From the NCBI GenBank assembly GCA_963924555.1, contig OZ004591.1, positions 1,798,001 through 1,862,000 of the forward strand: 64,000 nucleotides of DNA. The letters run 5' to 3'. This stretch comes from Crambe crambe (Eukaryota > Porifera > Demospongiae > Poecilosclerida > Crambeidae). Positions 12,001 to 24,663 of the stretch are shown piece after piece (position 1 is the stretch's first letter; every line of letters begins with the position of its first letter). The translations under genes and the position numbers were made by a program. The notes under the pieces are model-generated. The model saw only the letters and a list, made by a program, of their open reading frames with translations, did no database searches and had not been told where the DNA came from.

Positions 12001-15000
12001 GTGGCACTGGATTTTTTCAATAAGAATGTTACATTTGTGATGTGTATCAGTATTACCAGTTGGGATACTTTGACGAGAGGTGGGAGGGGGAGCGGGATAT
12101 GGCAATGGCACTGGATTGCAGAAATTTAAGTAAGAATGTTACATTAATTTGAGTATGCAATACAGTATTATCGGTCCCTGTTGAGGGGGGGGGGGGGGGG
12201 GGGGGGGGGGGCAGGTGGTGGCACAACATAACCTATTTATTATCTTCCTCTTATGTAGGTACGTATAGTGCTGATGATCAACAATTAAAGAAATTAGTGT
12301 ATTATCCAATATCAAACTTTACAACAACAGCAATGTAGCTAATGACCTGTGTGCATGGCAGACTCCTAAAGTATTTTTACTTAAATCTGTCTAAAAGTAG
12401 CTACTCAAGAAATTTAACTTATACATTTCACATTATAGCATTAAGTAACTAAATCGCTAGAATTCTAGGCGCCTGAAATCAAAGTTCGTAGGCTCCAACT
12501 TTTCTAAAAATGCTTTAAGGACACAAACCATATCCATTAATAATTCAATCACCACCCCCTAATTAACATAACCACGCCCCAACCACACCTATATTAATGG
12601 AATGAATTGTGTGTTATAATTTTATACATGTCAATTTGCAAGCAGTCATGGCCAGAGGCACTGCTACAGCTGGTATGGCCATGGCCGTACCACCATTCAG
12701 CATGTGTGTATGCAATTTGAATAATAACAATGACTTTATAAGTTAGTATGTGGCATTGCCTAGATCATACCAGATATATAGAAATCGAATCAATTAAATT
12801 TTTTACTGGAGGGCTTCCCCCAGATGCATGGCCATACCAGTACAAATGAATGAGCTTGCTCTGGCTCTGGCAGTGCATGCACAACACTGACCTCACAGCT
12901 ATAAATAGAGCAGCTGACCTTGCACAGCAGAGCCTGAATTGCATATTGCTGTAACTACAACTTCAAGCTTACAGTTTTGAGTTTTCATATGTAGACAACT
13001 TTAAAGACAAACAATAGGGCAGTAGCAAGCCATTGAAGGACGAAGGACAAAGTCAAAAAATTAAGGACTGTCCTTCAGATTTGAAGCCTATGAAAGTTAA
13101 CACTGACAGGTTGGAGGCACTGGTATGATGAAGTGAGCAAACTGCACAGAGCTAAGTACTGATTATGTGTAGGATGAGAATCTGTACTGAGGAATGACTG
13201 AAACACAAGAAATAGCTAGCTGAAGTATAGATATCAAAGCTGAACAGCTCTAGCTAGTGCGCACCTATGTGGCCCCGCCCTTAAAATGGCGAAGAAAGAT
13301 TCCATAATCACTGAATTGTGAAATGGAACTGTAGTGAAAACTAATAGCAAAAGATCAGCCTCTAGGTGCCACTCTAACAGATGGCCCGAACAGAATTCTG
13401 ATGACTATAGCCAGTTAGTCAGTACGTCGATCTTATTATTACAGGTGAATGCAAAAAATTTCTTCGAAATAAAAATGTGAAGTAGGGATGCTATTATAAC
13501 TGCAGCTTCATTATGAAAACCAAGTACTGCAGCATCGAAGCAGTATGGCCCAAAAATCTAGCTGGAATATGTATTATAACTGCATGCAAGAGAGTGAACT
13601 TAGTGAAGTGACCCTTACCCATCATCAAGTACGAGATACTATTCCTACTTCACTCCCTTGGCCCTTGATCATGGGAGTGAAGTAGGAATAGTATCTTGTA
13701 CTTGATGATGGGTAAGGGTAACTTCACTAAGTTCACTCTCTTGCATGCAGTTATAATACATATTCCAGCTAGATTTTTGGGCCATACTGCTTCGATGCTG
13801 CAGTACTTGGTTTTCATAATGAAGCTGCAGTTATAATAGCATCCCTACTTCACATTTTTATTTCGAAGAAATTTTTTGCATTCACTTGTTTGCATTCTTT
13901 TTCTTTGTGATTATGAAAATTGATAGACACTAAAGGCTTCCTTGATTGAACTAAATTTTTCATTCTGTTCAGGGAGGAGAGTTTGAAGGATGATCATCTG
14001 CAGTGTAATGGAGTACTGAAAGGAGTGAACATTTTAAAAAGTGAACAGCATTAGCTAATTGTTACATATGTGATCACTGAAATAATTATTGAGATGGTAC
14101 GTATGTCTTGCTTGAGGGAGGAGTATGGGGAGTTTATGCATTTGGTGTAGTGATCATAATAGTGGATGCCATCAAATGGCCACATCCTGTGCAGGTGTTA
14201 TATGAGGAGAACTGCTATTAATTGCCCCACCCCTTTTATGAGGTAATATCGCGAAGATTTTTTTCATACAAGGCTGCAGCACATTATAGATAGCCCAGCT
14301 AGATTTTAGGCTATCCCTACTTAAACTTTTTATTTGAAGAAATTTTTTACGCTCACTTGTTTCTATCCTTTTTCTTAGTGCTTGAAGTTGAATGAGGGAG
14401 GCTACAGTACAGTAATATACAAAGCCAGCTCTACATAAACCTCTTTTGTAGGTACATACAGTGTCTCTGGTTGAAGAATTTGTTTAGCTATTTAAGTTTT
14501 GTTGATATAAAACTTTACAGCAACAGCAATGTAAATGACATGTACACGGCATGGTGAAGTGAGCTGACTACACTACAGTACTGGCTATAATGCTACTATA
14601 GGATGAGCATCTGTACTGTAATTCAGCAAGGAGTGACTGGAACATCATCAGATAATGAATGAAGACCTTGGCTATAGCTAAACTTAAGCTTACGTGGCTC
14701 CGCCCATAAGCCCCGCCCCCTTCAAAATGGCGTAGAAAGATTAGCAGCTGTGTTCCGAGTGCTATCGAATAGTGAAGTAGAGCCTTAGTCAAAACTAATA
14801 GCAAAAGATCAGCCTCTAGGTGCCGCTCTAACAGATGGCCAAAGCAGAATTTTGATGACTATAGCCAGTAAGTCGGTACGTCGATCTTATTATTATTATT
14901 ATCCTTATTATTATTATATTATTATTATTATAAGTGCAAAAAATTTCTTCTAAATAAAAAGGTTAAGTAGGGATAGCTTAAAATCTAGCTGGGCTATATA

Positions 15001-18000
15001 ATGTACTGGAGTCGTATGAAAACAATCCCTACATTTACATCCAATATACCTATAGCTAGCTATGGCAGTTGTAAAAGTAGGGATTGTTTTCATACGACTC
15101 CAGTACATTATATAGCCCAGCTAGATTTTAAGCTATCCCTACTTAACCTTTTTATTTAGAAGAAATTTTTTGCACTTACTTGTTTCTATCCTTTTTTCTT
15201 AGTGCTTGAAGTTTAATATAAGTTTGTGTATGTGGCAGTATTTACTGTCACTTCAACTGAGAGTATATGCATGCAGTGATTATTAATTTGACATGAGTAT
15301 CTTTTTCTTTTGTAGGTAGCAGTCTCTGGTTGAAGAATTTGTTTAGCTATTTAAGTTTTGTCTATTATTTAATATAAAACTTTACAGCAACAGCAATGTA
15401 ACAGCAATGTAGCTAAATGACATGTGAGCTGACTACACTACAGCAAAGTACTGGCTATAATACTACTATAAGATGAGCATCTGTACTGTAATTCAGCAAG
15501 GAGTGACTGGAACATCATCAGATAAGACGATTAAGCTAAGCTAAACTCAAGAAGCTTACGTGGCTCCGCCCATAAGCCCCGCCCCCTAACGACGTGCGCT
15601 TCAAAATGGCGTCGAAAGATTAGCTAGTGTTCCGAGTGCTCGAATAGTGAAGTAGAGCCTTAGTCAAAACTAATAGCAAAAGATCAGCCTCTAGGTGCCG
15701 CTCTAACAGATGGCCAAAGCAGAATTTTGATGACTATAGCCAGTAAGTCGGTACGTCGATCTTATTATCCTTATTATTATTATTATTATTATGAATGCAA
15801 AAAATTTCTTCGAAATAAAAATGTGAAGTAGGGATGCTATTATAACTGCAGCTTCATTATGAAAATCAAGTACTGCAGCATCGAAGCAGTATGGCCCAAA
15901 AATCTAGCTGGAATATGTATTATAACTGCATGCAAGAGAGTGAACTTAGTGAAGTGACCCTTACCCATCATCAAGTACAAGATACTATTCCTACTTCACT
16001 CCCATGATCAAGGGCCAAGGGAGTGAAGTAGGAATAGTATCTCGTACTTGATGATGGGTAAGGGTCACTTCACTAAGTTCACTCTCTTGCATGCAGTTAT
16101 AATACATATTCCAGCTAGATTTTTGGGCCATACTGCTTCGATGCTGCAGTACTTGATTTTCATAATGAAGCTGCAGTTATAATAGCATCCCTACTTCACA
16201 TTTTTATTTCGAAGAAATTTTTTGCATTCACTTGTTTGCATTCTTTTTCTTTGTGATTATGAAAATTGATAGACACTAAAGGCTTCCTTGATTGAACTAA
16301 ATTTATTTAATGATCAGTATTTCATTCTGTTCAGGGAGGAGAGTTTGAAGGATGATCATCTGCAGTGTAATGGAGTACTGAAAGGATTGAACATTTTAAA
16401 AAGTGAACAGCATTAGCTAATTGTTACATATGTGATCACTGAAATAATTATTGAGATGGTACGTATGTCTTGCTTGAGGGAGGAGTATGGGGAGTTTATG
16501 CATTTGGTGTAGTGATCATAATAGTGGATGCCATCAAATGGCCACATCCTGTGCAGGTGTTATATGAGGAGAACTGCTATTAATTGCCCCACCCCTTTTA
16601 TGAGGTAATATCGCGAAGATTTTTTTCATACGAGGCTGCAGCACATTATAGATAGCCCAGCTAGATTTTAGGCTATCCCTACTTAACCTTTTTATTTGAA
16701 GAAATTTTTTACGCTCACTTGTTTCTATCCTTTTTTTCTTAGTGCTTGAAGTTGAATGAGGGAGGCTACAGTACAGTAGTATACAAAGCCAGCTGTACAT
16801 AAACCTCTTTTGTAGGTACATACAGTGTCTCTGGTTGAAGAATTTGTTTAGCTATTTAAGTTTTGTTGATATAAAACTTTACAGCAACAGCAATGTAAAT
16901 GACATGTACACGGCATGGTGAAGTGAGCTGACTACACTACAGCCAAGTACTGGCTATAATGCTACTATAGGATGAGCATCTGTACTGTAATTCAGCAAGG
17001 AGTGACTGGAACATCATCAGATAATGAATGAAGACCTTGGCTATAGCTAAACTTAAGCTTACGTGGCTCCGCCCATAAGCCCCGCCCCCTTCAAAATGGC
17101 GTAGAAAGATTAGCAGCTGTGTTCCGAGTGCTATCGAATAGTGAAGTAGAGCCTTAGTCAAAACTAATAGCAAAAGATCAGCCTCTAGGTGCCGCTCTAA
17201 CAGATGGCCAAAGCAGAATTTTGATGACTATAGCCAGTAAGTCGGTACGTCGATCTTATTATTATTATTATCCTTATTATTATAAAGAAAAAGAACGAAA
17301 AGTCAATTTTAGAACTCGTTTTTTTCTTATGTTGGCGAATGAATTTTTGGCTTTTGAACATTCTCCTCTCTTCTTTGTAGATATAATAATTCACTGTAGC
17401 CTTCTGAGAACCTGTAGAGTAAGGGTAGAAGAGAAAGAGGAGTTTTTAGTTTATACTGTCCTATGGACTTTGACCTGCCATCCCTACTTAGAGAGTGCTA
17501 CCGCACTCTCTGATTATTATAAAGAAATTGAACAAAAGTCAATTTTAGACATCGTTTTTTTCTTATGTTAGCGAATGAATTTTCGGTTTTTGAACATTCT
17601 CCTCTCTTCTTGGTAGATGCAATAATTCACTATAGCCTTCTGAGAACCTGTAGAGTAGCTAAGGGTAGAAGAGAAAGAAGAGTTTTTAGTTTATACAGTC
17701 TTATGACCTTTGACCCGCCATCCCTACTTAGAGAGTGCTAGCGCACTCTCTGATTATTATGCCATCCCTACTTAGAGAGTGCTACCGCACTCTCTGATAA
17801 AGAAAAAGAACGAAAAGTCAATTTTAGAACTCGTTTTTTTCTTATGTTGGCGAATGAATTTTTGGCTTTTGAACGTTCTCCTCTCTTCTTTGTAGATATA
17901 ATAATTCACTGTAGCCTTCTGAGAACCTGTAGAGTAAGGGTAGAAGAGAAAGAAGAGTTTTTAGTTTATACTGTCCTAAGGATGATCATCTGCAGTGTAA

Positions 18001-21000
18001 TGGAGTACTGAAAGGAGTGAACATTTAGAAAGTGAACGGCATTAGCTAATTGTTATGTATGTGATCACTGAAATAATTATTGAGATGGTACGTATGTCTT
18101 GCTTGAGGGAGGAGTATGGGGAGTTTATGCAGTGGCTGTGCATATTTGGTGTAGTGATCATAATAGTGGATGCCATCAAATGGCCACATCCTGTGCAGGT
18201 GTTATATGAGGAGAACTGCTATTAATTGCCCCACCCCTTTTATGAGGTAATATCCCAAAGATTATTTTCATACGAGGCCCAGTTAGATTTTAGGCTATCC
18301 CTACTTAACCTTTAGAAATTTTTTACGCTCACTTGTTTCTATCTTAGTGCTTGAAGTTGAATGAAGGAGGCTGCAGTACAGTACTATACAAAGCCAGCTC
18401 TACATAAACCTTCTTTTGTAGGTCCATACAGTGTCTCTGGTTGAAGAATTTGTTTAGCTATTTAAGTTTGGTTGATATGAAACTTTACAGCAACAGCAAT
18501 GTAAATGACATGTGCATGGCATGGTGAAGTGAGCTGACTACACTACAGCCAAGTACTGGCTATAATGCTATGCTACTATAGGATGCGAGCATCTGTACTG
18601 TAATTCAGCAAGGAGTGACTGGAACATCATCAGATAATAAATGAAAACCTTGGCTAGCTAAACTTACTTAAGCCTACGTGGCTCCGCCTATAAGCCCCGC
18701 CCCCTTCAAAATGGCGTAGAAAGATTAGCAGTGTTCCGAGTGATATAGAATAGTGAAGTAGAGCCTTAGTCAAAACTAATAGCAAAAGATCAGCCTCTAG
18801 GTGCCGCTCTAACAGATGGCCAAAGCAGAATTTTGATGACTATAGCCAGTAAGTCGGTATGTCGATCTGATTATTATTATCCTTATTATTACAAGGGAAA
18901 AAGCATTTCGTGAAATGAAAAAAAGATGTAGGGATGACCACTGCTCAAAAAAGTAAGGAAACAAGAAGGATGGAAATGGGATCAATCTTTGTTCTGTATA
19001 TCCAGCCAACAATCCCTACATATACACACATTACTACACTATAATCTGAAGTTACCTGACGTATATGTAGGGATTGTTGGCTGGATATACAGAACAAAGA
19101 TTGATCCCATTTCCATCCTTCTTGTTTCCTTACTTTTTTGAGCAGTGGTCATCCCTACATCTTTTTTTCATTTCACGAAATGCTTTTTCCCTTACTTGTT
19201 CCTGGTCTTTTTTCCTCTCTTTTATGGTTTTAGCTATGATTAGAGTTCATTCTTCTATGTGTATGCAGGGACAGATGAAAGAAGTTCTCCAATAGCATAC
19301 CAGCCCAATCATTTATCGAGTCAAGGTGTTGTGTTGTTGAGCCATACTTGGAGGTCGAAGATGCTGAAATAGAGTCTACCGTGGTGAATCTAAATCCCCG
19401 AATCGATACAGTAGTCTATCATCAGCTAGAGCTAGCTAGCTAGCTAGCTAGAGACAGCTGAGTAATATTATGATTTCGAATAATTGGATATTCAAATACA
19501 TGCGCATGCGTATTATAGAAAAGATGGCTTCCTAATTGAATTAGTCGAGTGCTGTGCTCCTTAGTGTCTCCTTTTTCATCGACTCTTTCGAGGATCAACC
19601 AGTAGAAAAGATCGTAGTTGGTAGAATTTGGAGTGGATTTGTCCAGAAATCATAGCTGTAGCTTGAGTGGTTCGAGAGATATGGTTGTCTAAGAAGAATA
19701 ATAAGAAGAAGAATAATAATAATAATAATAATAGAGAAGAAGAAGAATATAGCGATTTACCTGCTTGCCGTATTTCTGAAACGGTAAGCTCCCTGGTCCT
19801 GAAACTTGGTCTGCACATTGTAGTAGGCTCTAGTAGGCTGGATAATCATTCACAGTAGCTTTTGTTAGGTCTAAGTGGGGGAACTGGAATTTCACTTTTG
19901 TATTAGTCTATAGGCGGCGCGCGCGGCCGTCCGAGTCATCCCTACATAGAGAGTGCTACCGCACTCTCTGATAATAGAGAAGAAGAAGAATATAGCGATT
20001 TACCTGCTTGCCGTATTTCTGAAACGGTAAGCTCCCTGGTCCTGAAACTTGGTCTGCACATTGTAGTAGGCTGGATAATCATTCACAGTAGCTTTTGTTA
20101 GGTCTAAGTGGGAGAACTAGAATTTCACTTTAGTATTAGTCTATAGGTAGTGATACCGGGCTATTTTAAAAAATACTATGAAACTATAAATTCATTTCTT
20201 AAAAATATTAAGCTCTCTTTCCTCAGCCAGATAAACTTTATCCGATAGAAATCCATCCAGTAGAAGCAGAGATACGTAACATTTTACAATTGAAGTTGTA
20301 CAGGAAAATTTTACTTTCTTTTAATTAAAAAAAACGGCACCTTTCCAAAGTAGGTTAAACATAATGGCTAATAGTACTGCAATCTTTTGCTCGTATCTTA
20401 GGATCTACTGGATGGATTTTCTTCAAACAAAGTTCATATGGAAGAGTAAGAAAGTGAGTATAGAACTAAGGGTAAATTAAAAAAAAATAGGCCATGTAGT
20501 CTGGACTACACCAGACTAGTAGGAACTGTTGTACAATCGTTGTTAATTTGTCCTAGAGTCTGTCCCTGTTCTGAATGTACACAACATTGACAAAGTTAGG
20601 AACTTTAGTAGGCCTACCCTCCCCATCTAAAACGTATTTTTGGTTGCTCATTTCAAATTTACTGTATTACGGCTTTGCTATATTTTAGAATTTGTGGCAT
20701 TAAACCTGCAATTTCTGCTTCCAAGCTTTGCAGTGGACAGTGATTGATGTTCAAAGTCATGTACAGGATCTGAGCGCTTTGCTGTTATTAAGGAATTCCA
20801 GACTGCAGCATTAATCAACTATGACTCCACAGCCAGAACTGATTTATGTTGTTCAGAGATTGATTCAGAATTCAAACCTTTTTCACAACTTTTATTTTAC
20901 ATTGAAATGTGTACTATGGGGGTGAGGGGGGTTAGGCTATTCACCTGAGGCAGCACAGATTCAAATTTAGCGGGAAAGGGTTGAGGTCGTGAACTTTGAC

Positions 21001-24000
21001 CTATCAGTTATATAAGTTGACTTCTTGCGTGCCTTCTTTTCCGCTTGATACAAGAAGTTATCCAAGGTACCAGAATCAGTTTTTGATGCAGTTTCCAAAA
21101 AATATGGTTTCATGACCTATTCAAGTGTTATATCATAAGAAAATCGATATTTAAATATGTTTTTGAACATCAAATCTAATTTTAGCACTATATCTAAAAG
21201 AAACTGTCACAGTTAGATTCTCTAGAATATTAGGATTCTGTTGATATGCTTTTTTTCTGGATTTCTTTGGATCTGGACCTTCGCAGCCAGGTTATATCTT
21301 GGTCACTTTTGGTGCCGTCCTGCAGTATTATCTGGACGTATAAAAAATTGACCCCGCCTACCTTAGCATCCGGTATCACTACTATAGGCGGCGCGCGCGG
21401 CCGTCCGAGTCATCCCTACATAGAGAGTGCTACCGCACTCTCTGATAAAGAAATAGAACAAAAGTCAATTTTAGAACTCGTTTTTTTCTTATGTTAGCGA
21501 ATGAATTTTTGGCTTTTGAACATTCTCCTCTCTTCTTTGTAGATATAATAATTCACTGTAGCCTTCTGAGAACCTATAGGGTAAGGGTAGAGAGAAAGAA
21601 GAGTTTTTAGTTTATACAGTCCTATGACCTTTGACCCGCCATCCCTACTTAGAGAGTGCTAGCGCACTCTCTGATTATTATGTTGAAAACTAGAACAAAA
21701 GTCAATTTTTGAAATCGTTTTTTGTTAATGTTATAGAATGAATTTTAGATTATTATACATTGTCCTGTCTTCTGTGTAGATGTAGGGATAGGGCCATGAC
21801 TTGTGAGAACCTGTAGAGTAAGGGTAGAAGAGAAAGAAGAGTTTTTAGTTTATACAGTCTTAATGACCTTTGACCTGCCATCCCTACTTAGAGAGTGCTA
21901 CCGCACTCTCTGATAATTAACATTAATATTTATTTTATATAAAAGCACACCAGATCTGCCAAATGAATAATGATGCGCGCAGCACAGATGAAACCTTGTA
22001 ACGTAGGATGTTAACTCCATAATGCATAAATACACATACCAATGAACAGATAACTATGATGGACATAATTTACCAAGGAAGTGAATAATGGTCTAACATG
22101 GACATGATAGTGGCATGATAAAGAAATGAATAATAGTCGACTCAGTATGCTAGCAATGTTATGACAACTTTCTTCTGCACTTGACTAACATTAGTATGGG
22201 CGATAACAGGTTGGAGCTACCTGAGGGTGATAGGCCAGAGGCTGGGAAGAGGCAACAGGTTGAACATTCCCTCCTGACCGTGGATGCTGAGGACGACACT
22301 TGCAGTGTATAGCCTTGTGATACTTATCACTCACTTCAGGATCCCTAGCGCAGTGCAGACAGATGTGCAAATATTTGCAGCCAGGAAACAAGCAGTTTGC
22401 CTCCAGACTATGATTCCATGAGTAGCAAATCTTAACTGACTGCTGGGGCAGTATGGGCTAAAATAGATCCTACATTGTGGAACATGGCTTTTACGGGTCA
22501 TGCAAAAGCCAAGCACTGCAAGTTTTGCTTCTCCCTGTCTCATCAGTCTGCAGAGTGTGATTTGGCCCCAGCCACGACACCTCAACGAGGATCTCCCTCT
22601 GCCATTGGGTTGAGGTCAGGCCAGAAGGGGAAGCTGCCACCGACTGACGAAAACTCCTATCATAGCCCATCCATGTACCTCCCTCATACTCCATATGGGC
22701 TTCCAAAAGGAGTACCTGATAGCCTAACAGGTCTTTGACCCTCTCTGGGGATTTTTATCCAATCACCACAATGTATATACTGAAACACTGCACCCACTCC
22801 AAAATACTCATCACTTGACGTCTCCTTTGCTTCAAACCCTTCTTCTCATCACTTGACCCATCCTGTTCCTTACTTATATTCACCCTCAACCTATCCGGAA
22901 GCAACTCCGCCATTTCCACAAATTCCCCAGCCTGTATTTTGTTTACTAACTTCTGAGGCACAGGTGGCAAGCCCGCTCCAATTGCCAACAATGTTGGTGC
23001 CTCTTTATCAATCACCCCCGACGCCGTATCAGTAATAGCCTTCACATGATCCAAAGGGCCCTTGCCGATTGTGGCTTTACCTTTACCTATAGCACAAGAT
23101 TAAGTGCGCCTAATAACTAACAGCATAACAATAGCAACAATAGCAACCACTATTATTGATACAACATCTATTATTACCCACTACATAATTATTACTCTCC
23201 CCTTCCACCAATTGATGCGCACATCACCCTAGCAACGGTACAAACACCCGTCCATAGCACAACTAAAGTCTCGCTCGAGACAGCTCTTGCCCGCCAAACC
23301 AATTTTAAAAATATATATTTTACTTTATTTGCCCAACGAAAAAAAAAAGCGCCCCAGAAAAAAAAACCAAAAAAAAACAAAACCCAGCACAACAGCCTTG
23401 CTTGATAACAAGTTAGCACGCCAAACCAACCACTCATTATGCTACAAAGCGCGCCCCCCAGCAACTTCTCCTTTTCCTAAATACAAAGCTAGCTAAATAG
23501 CTCCACCCACCTTTCCCAACCGACATCGTAGAAGAGTCGCCTCCACTGATGCTAGGGAGAGCAGCCAACACTTGCCTTGACCACTTCCGGCAAGTCAGCC
23601 TTTGTAAGTGGCCTCTCATCCCTCCCAGTAACCGCTTCCAACTCAGTAGGCTGAGTAGTCATTAAACAGAAAATTGCACTACAAGAATTTCCCAGCTTTG
23701 TGATTTGTGACTTTATGGCAGAGTAACCATGGATAACATGTGCGCATGCTCACTCAATCGCCCCAAAGCAAAGTAACTGCGCATGGGCATCAGATTACTT
23801 ACACACGCGCCTGAATGTTCCAACATTAACTTGGTTTAACTGAAGTAAAACCTTATTATTCATATTTACAATGTATGCTTTTTTTACATTACAGATGTGT
23901 CACTGAGAGAAGCTGTCAAGGCAATAATTATTGTGATCATTAAAAAAATATCATTTTGTAGCAAGTTAATAGGTGAAAGGTCAGGAAGCACAACTCTACT

Positions 24001-24627
24001 CTCTCACTACTGTCCCAAGTCAGATTATTGAAGCTGGAAGGCCACAACCTGATAAAAGACAGGAAATATTTCCATAATACAAGCAGTTGATTATGACCTA
24101 ACTGCTTTTTATCAGCTATTAATACAGATGATAGTTAAAGCTGACTAGATACTCACCTGAACCACATAATGCCTATATATGAGTCTCATCTCTGTCTGCA
24201 ATCAAGGCTTGCCGCTACAGGAGAAAGCTAATGAACTCTGCTTGCATGTGTTCTTAGATTGCATGGTAAAGATCGTCAGCATGGAGACAGTAGTACAATT
24301 AACGATGATAGTAAAGCTGACTAGATACTCACCTGAACCACATAATGCCTGTACACGCTGCTGCTTAGCAGAGTCTCATCTCTGTCTGCAATCAAGGCTT
24401 GCCACTACTAGTCTACAGGAGAAAGCTAAAGAACTCTGCTTCCACGCGTTTGTTCTTAGATTGTATGGTAAAGATTGTCAACATGGAGACGGTAGTACAA
24501 TTTCGGACCTGATGCGCAGTCCAAAACGAAGTAGAGTTAGGCGCTCTAAGTTAATAGCATGGAGAAGGACGAAGTTGCTTTAGAGATCCGTGATGGCAGC
24601 GAAGTACTGGGGAAGGATCGCGCTTTG

Positions 24628-24663
<36 letters not shown>

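Larger units (their letters stand above)
15787..17515. repeat. Inverted duplication B, left arm
   Basis: Foldback F, U, body1 and E unit in this order match 32387-34115 in reverse complement. Confidence 0.75.

Noticed and set aside
14568-14804. Repeated 78-codon frame (also 16937-17173 and 32719-32955)
   Set aside because: Lies antisense across body1 and its GC-box region; conservation reflects repeat copies, not protein selection.
19074-19295. Repeated frame starting MLAGYTEQRLIPFPSF (many copies)
   Set aside because: Reads through a foldback arm; same sequence occurs on both strands of the palindrome, as expected for noncoding hairpin DNA.
19640-19690. B-box-like GTGGTTCGAGAGAT in body2 suggesting a tRNA-derived SINE
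   Set aside because: The final CC of the B box is missing and no A box lies at a suitable distance upstream.
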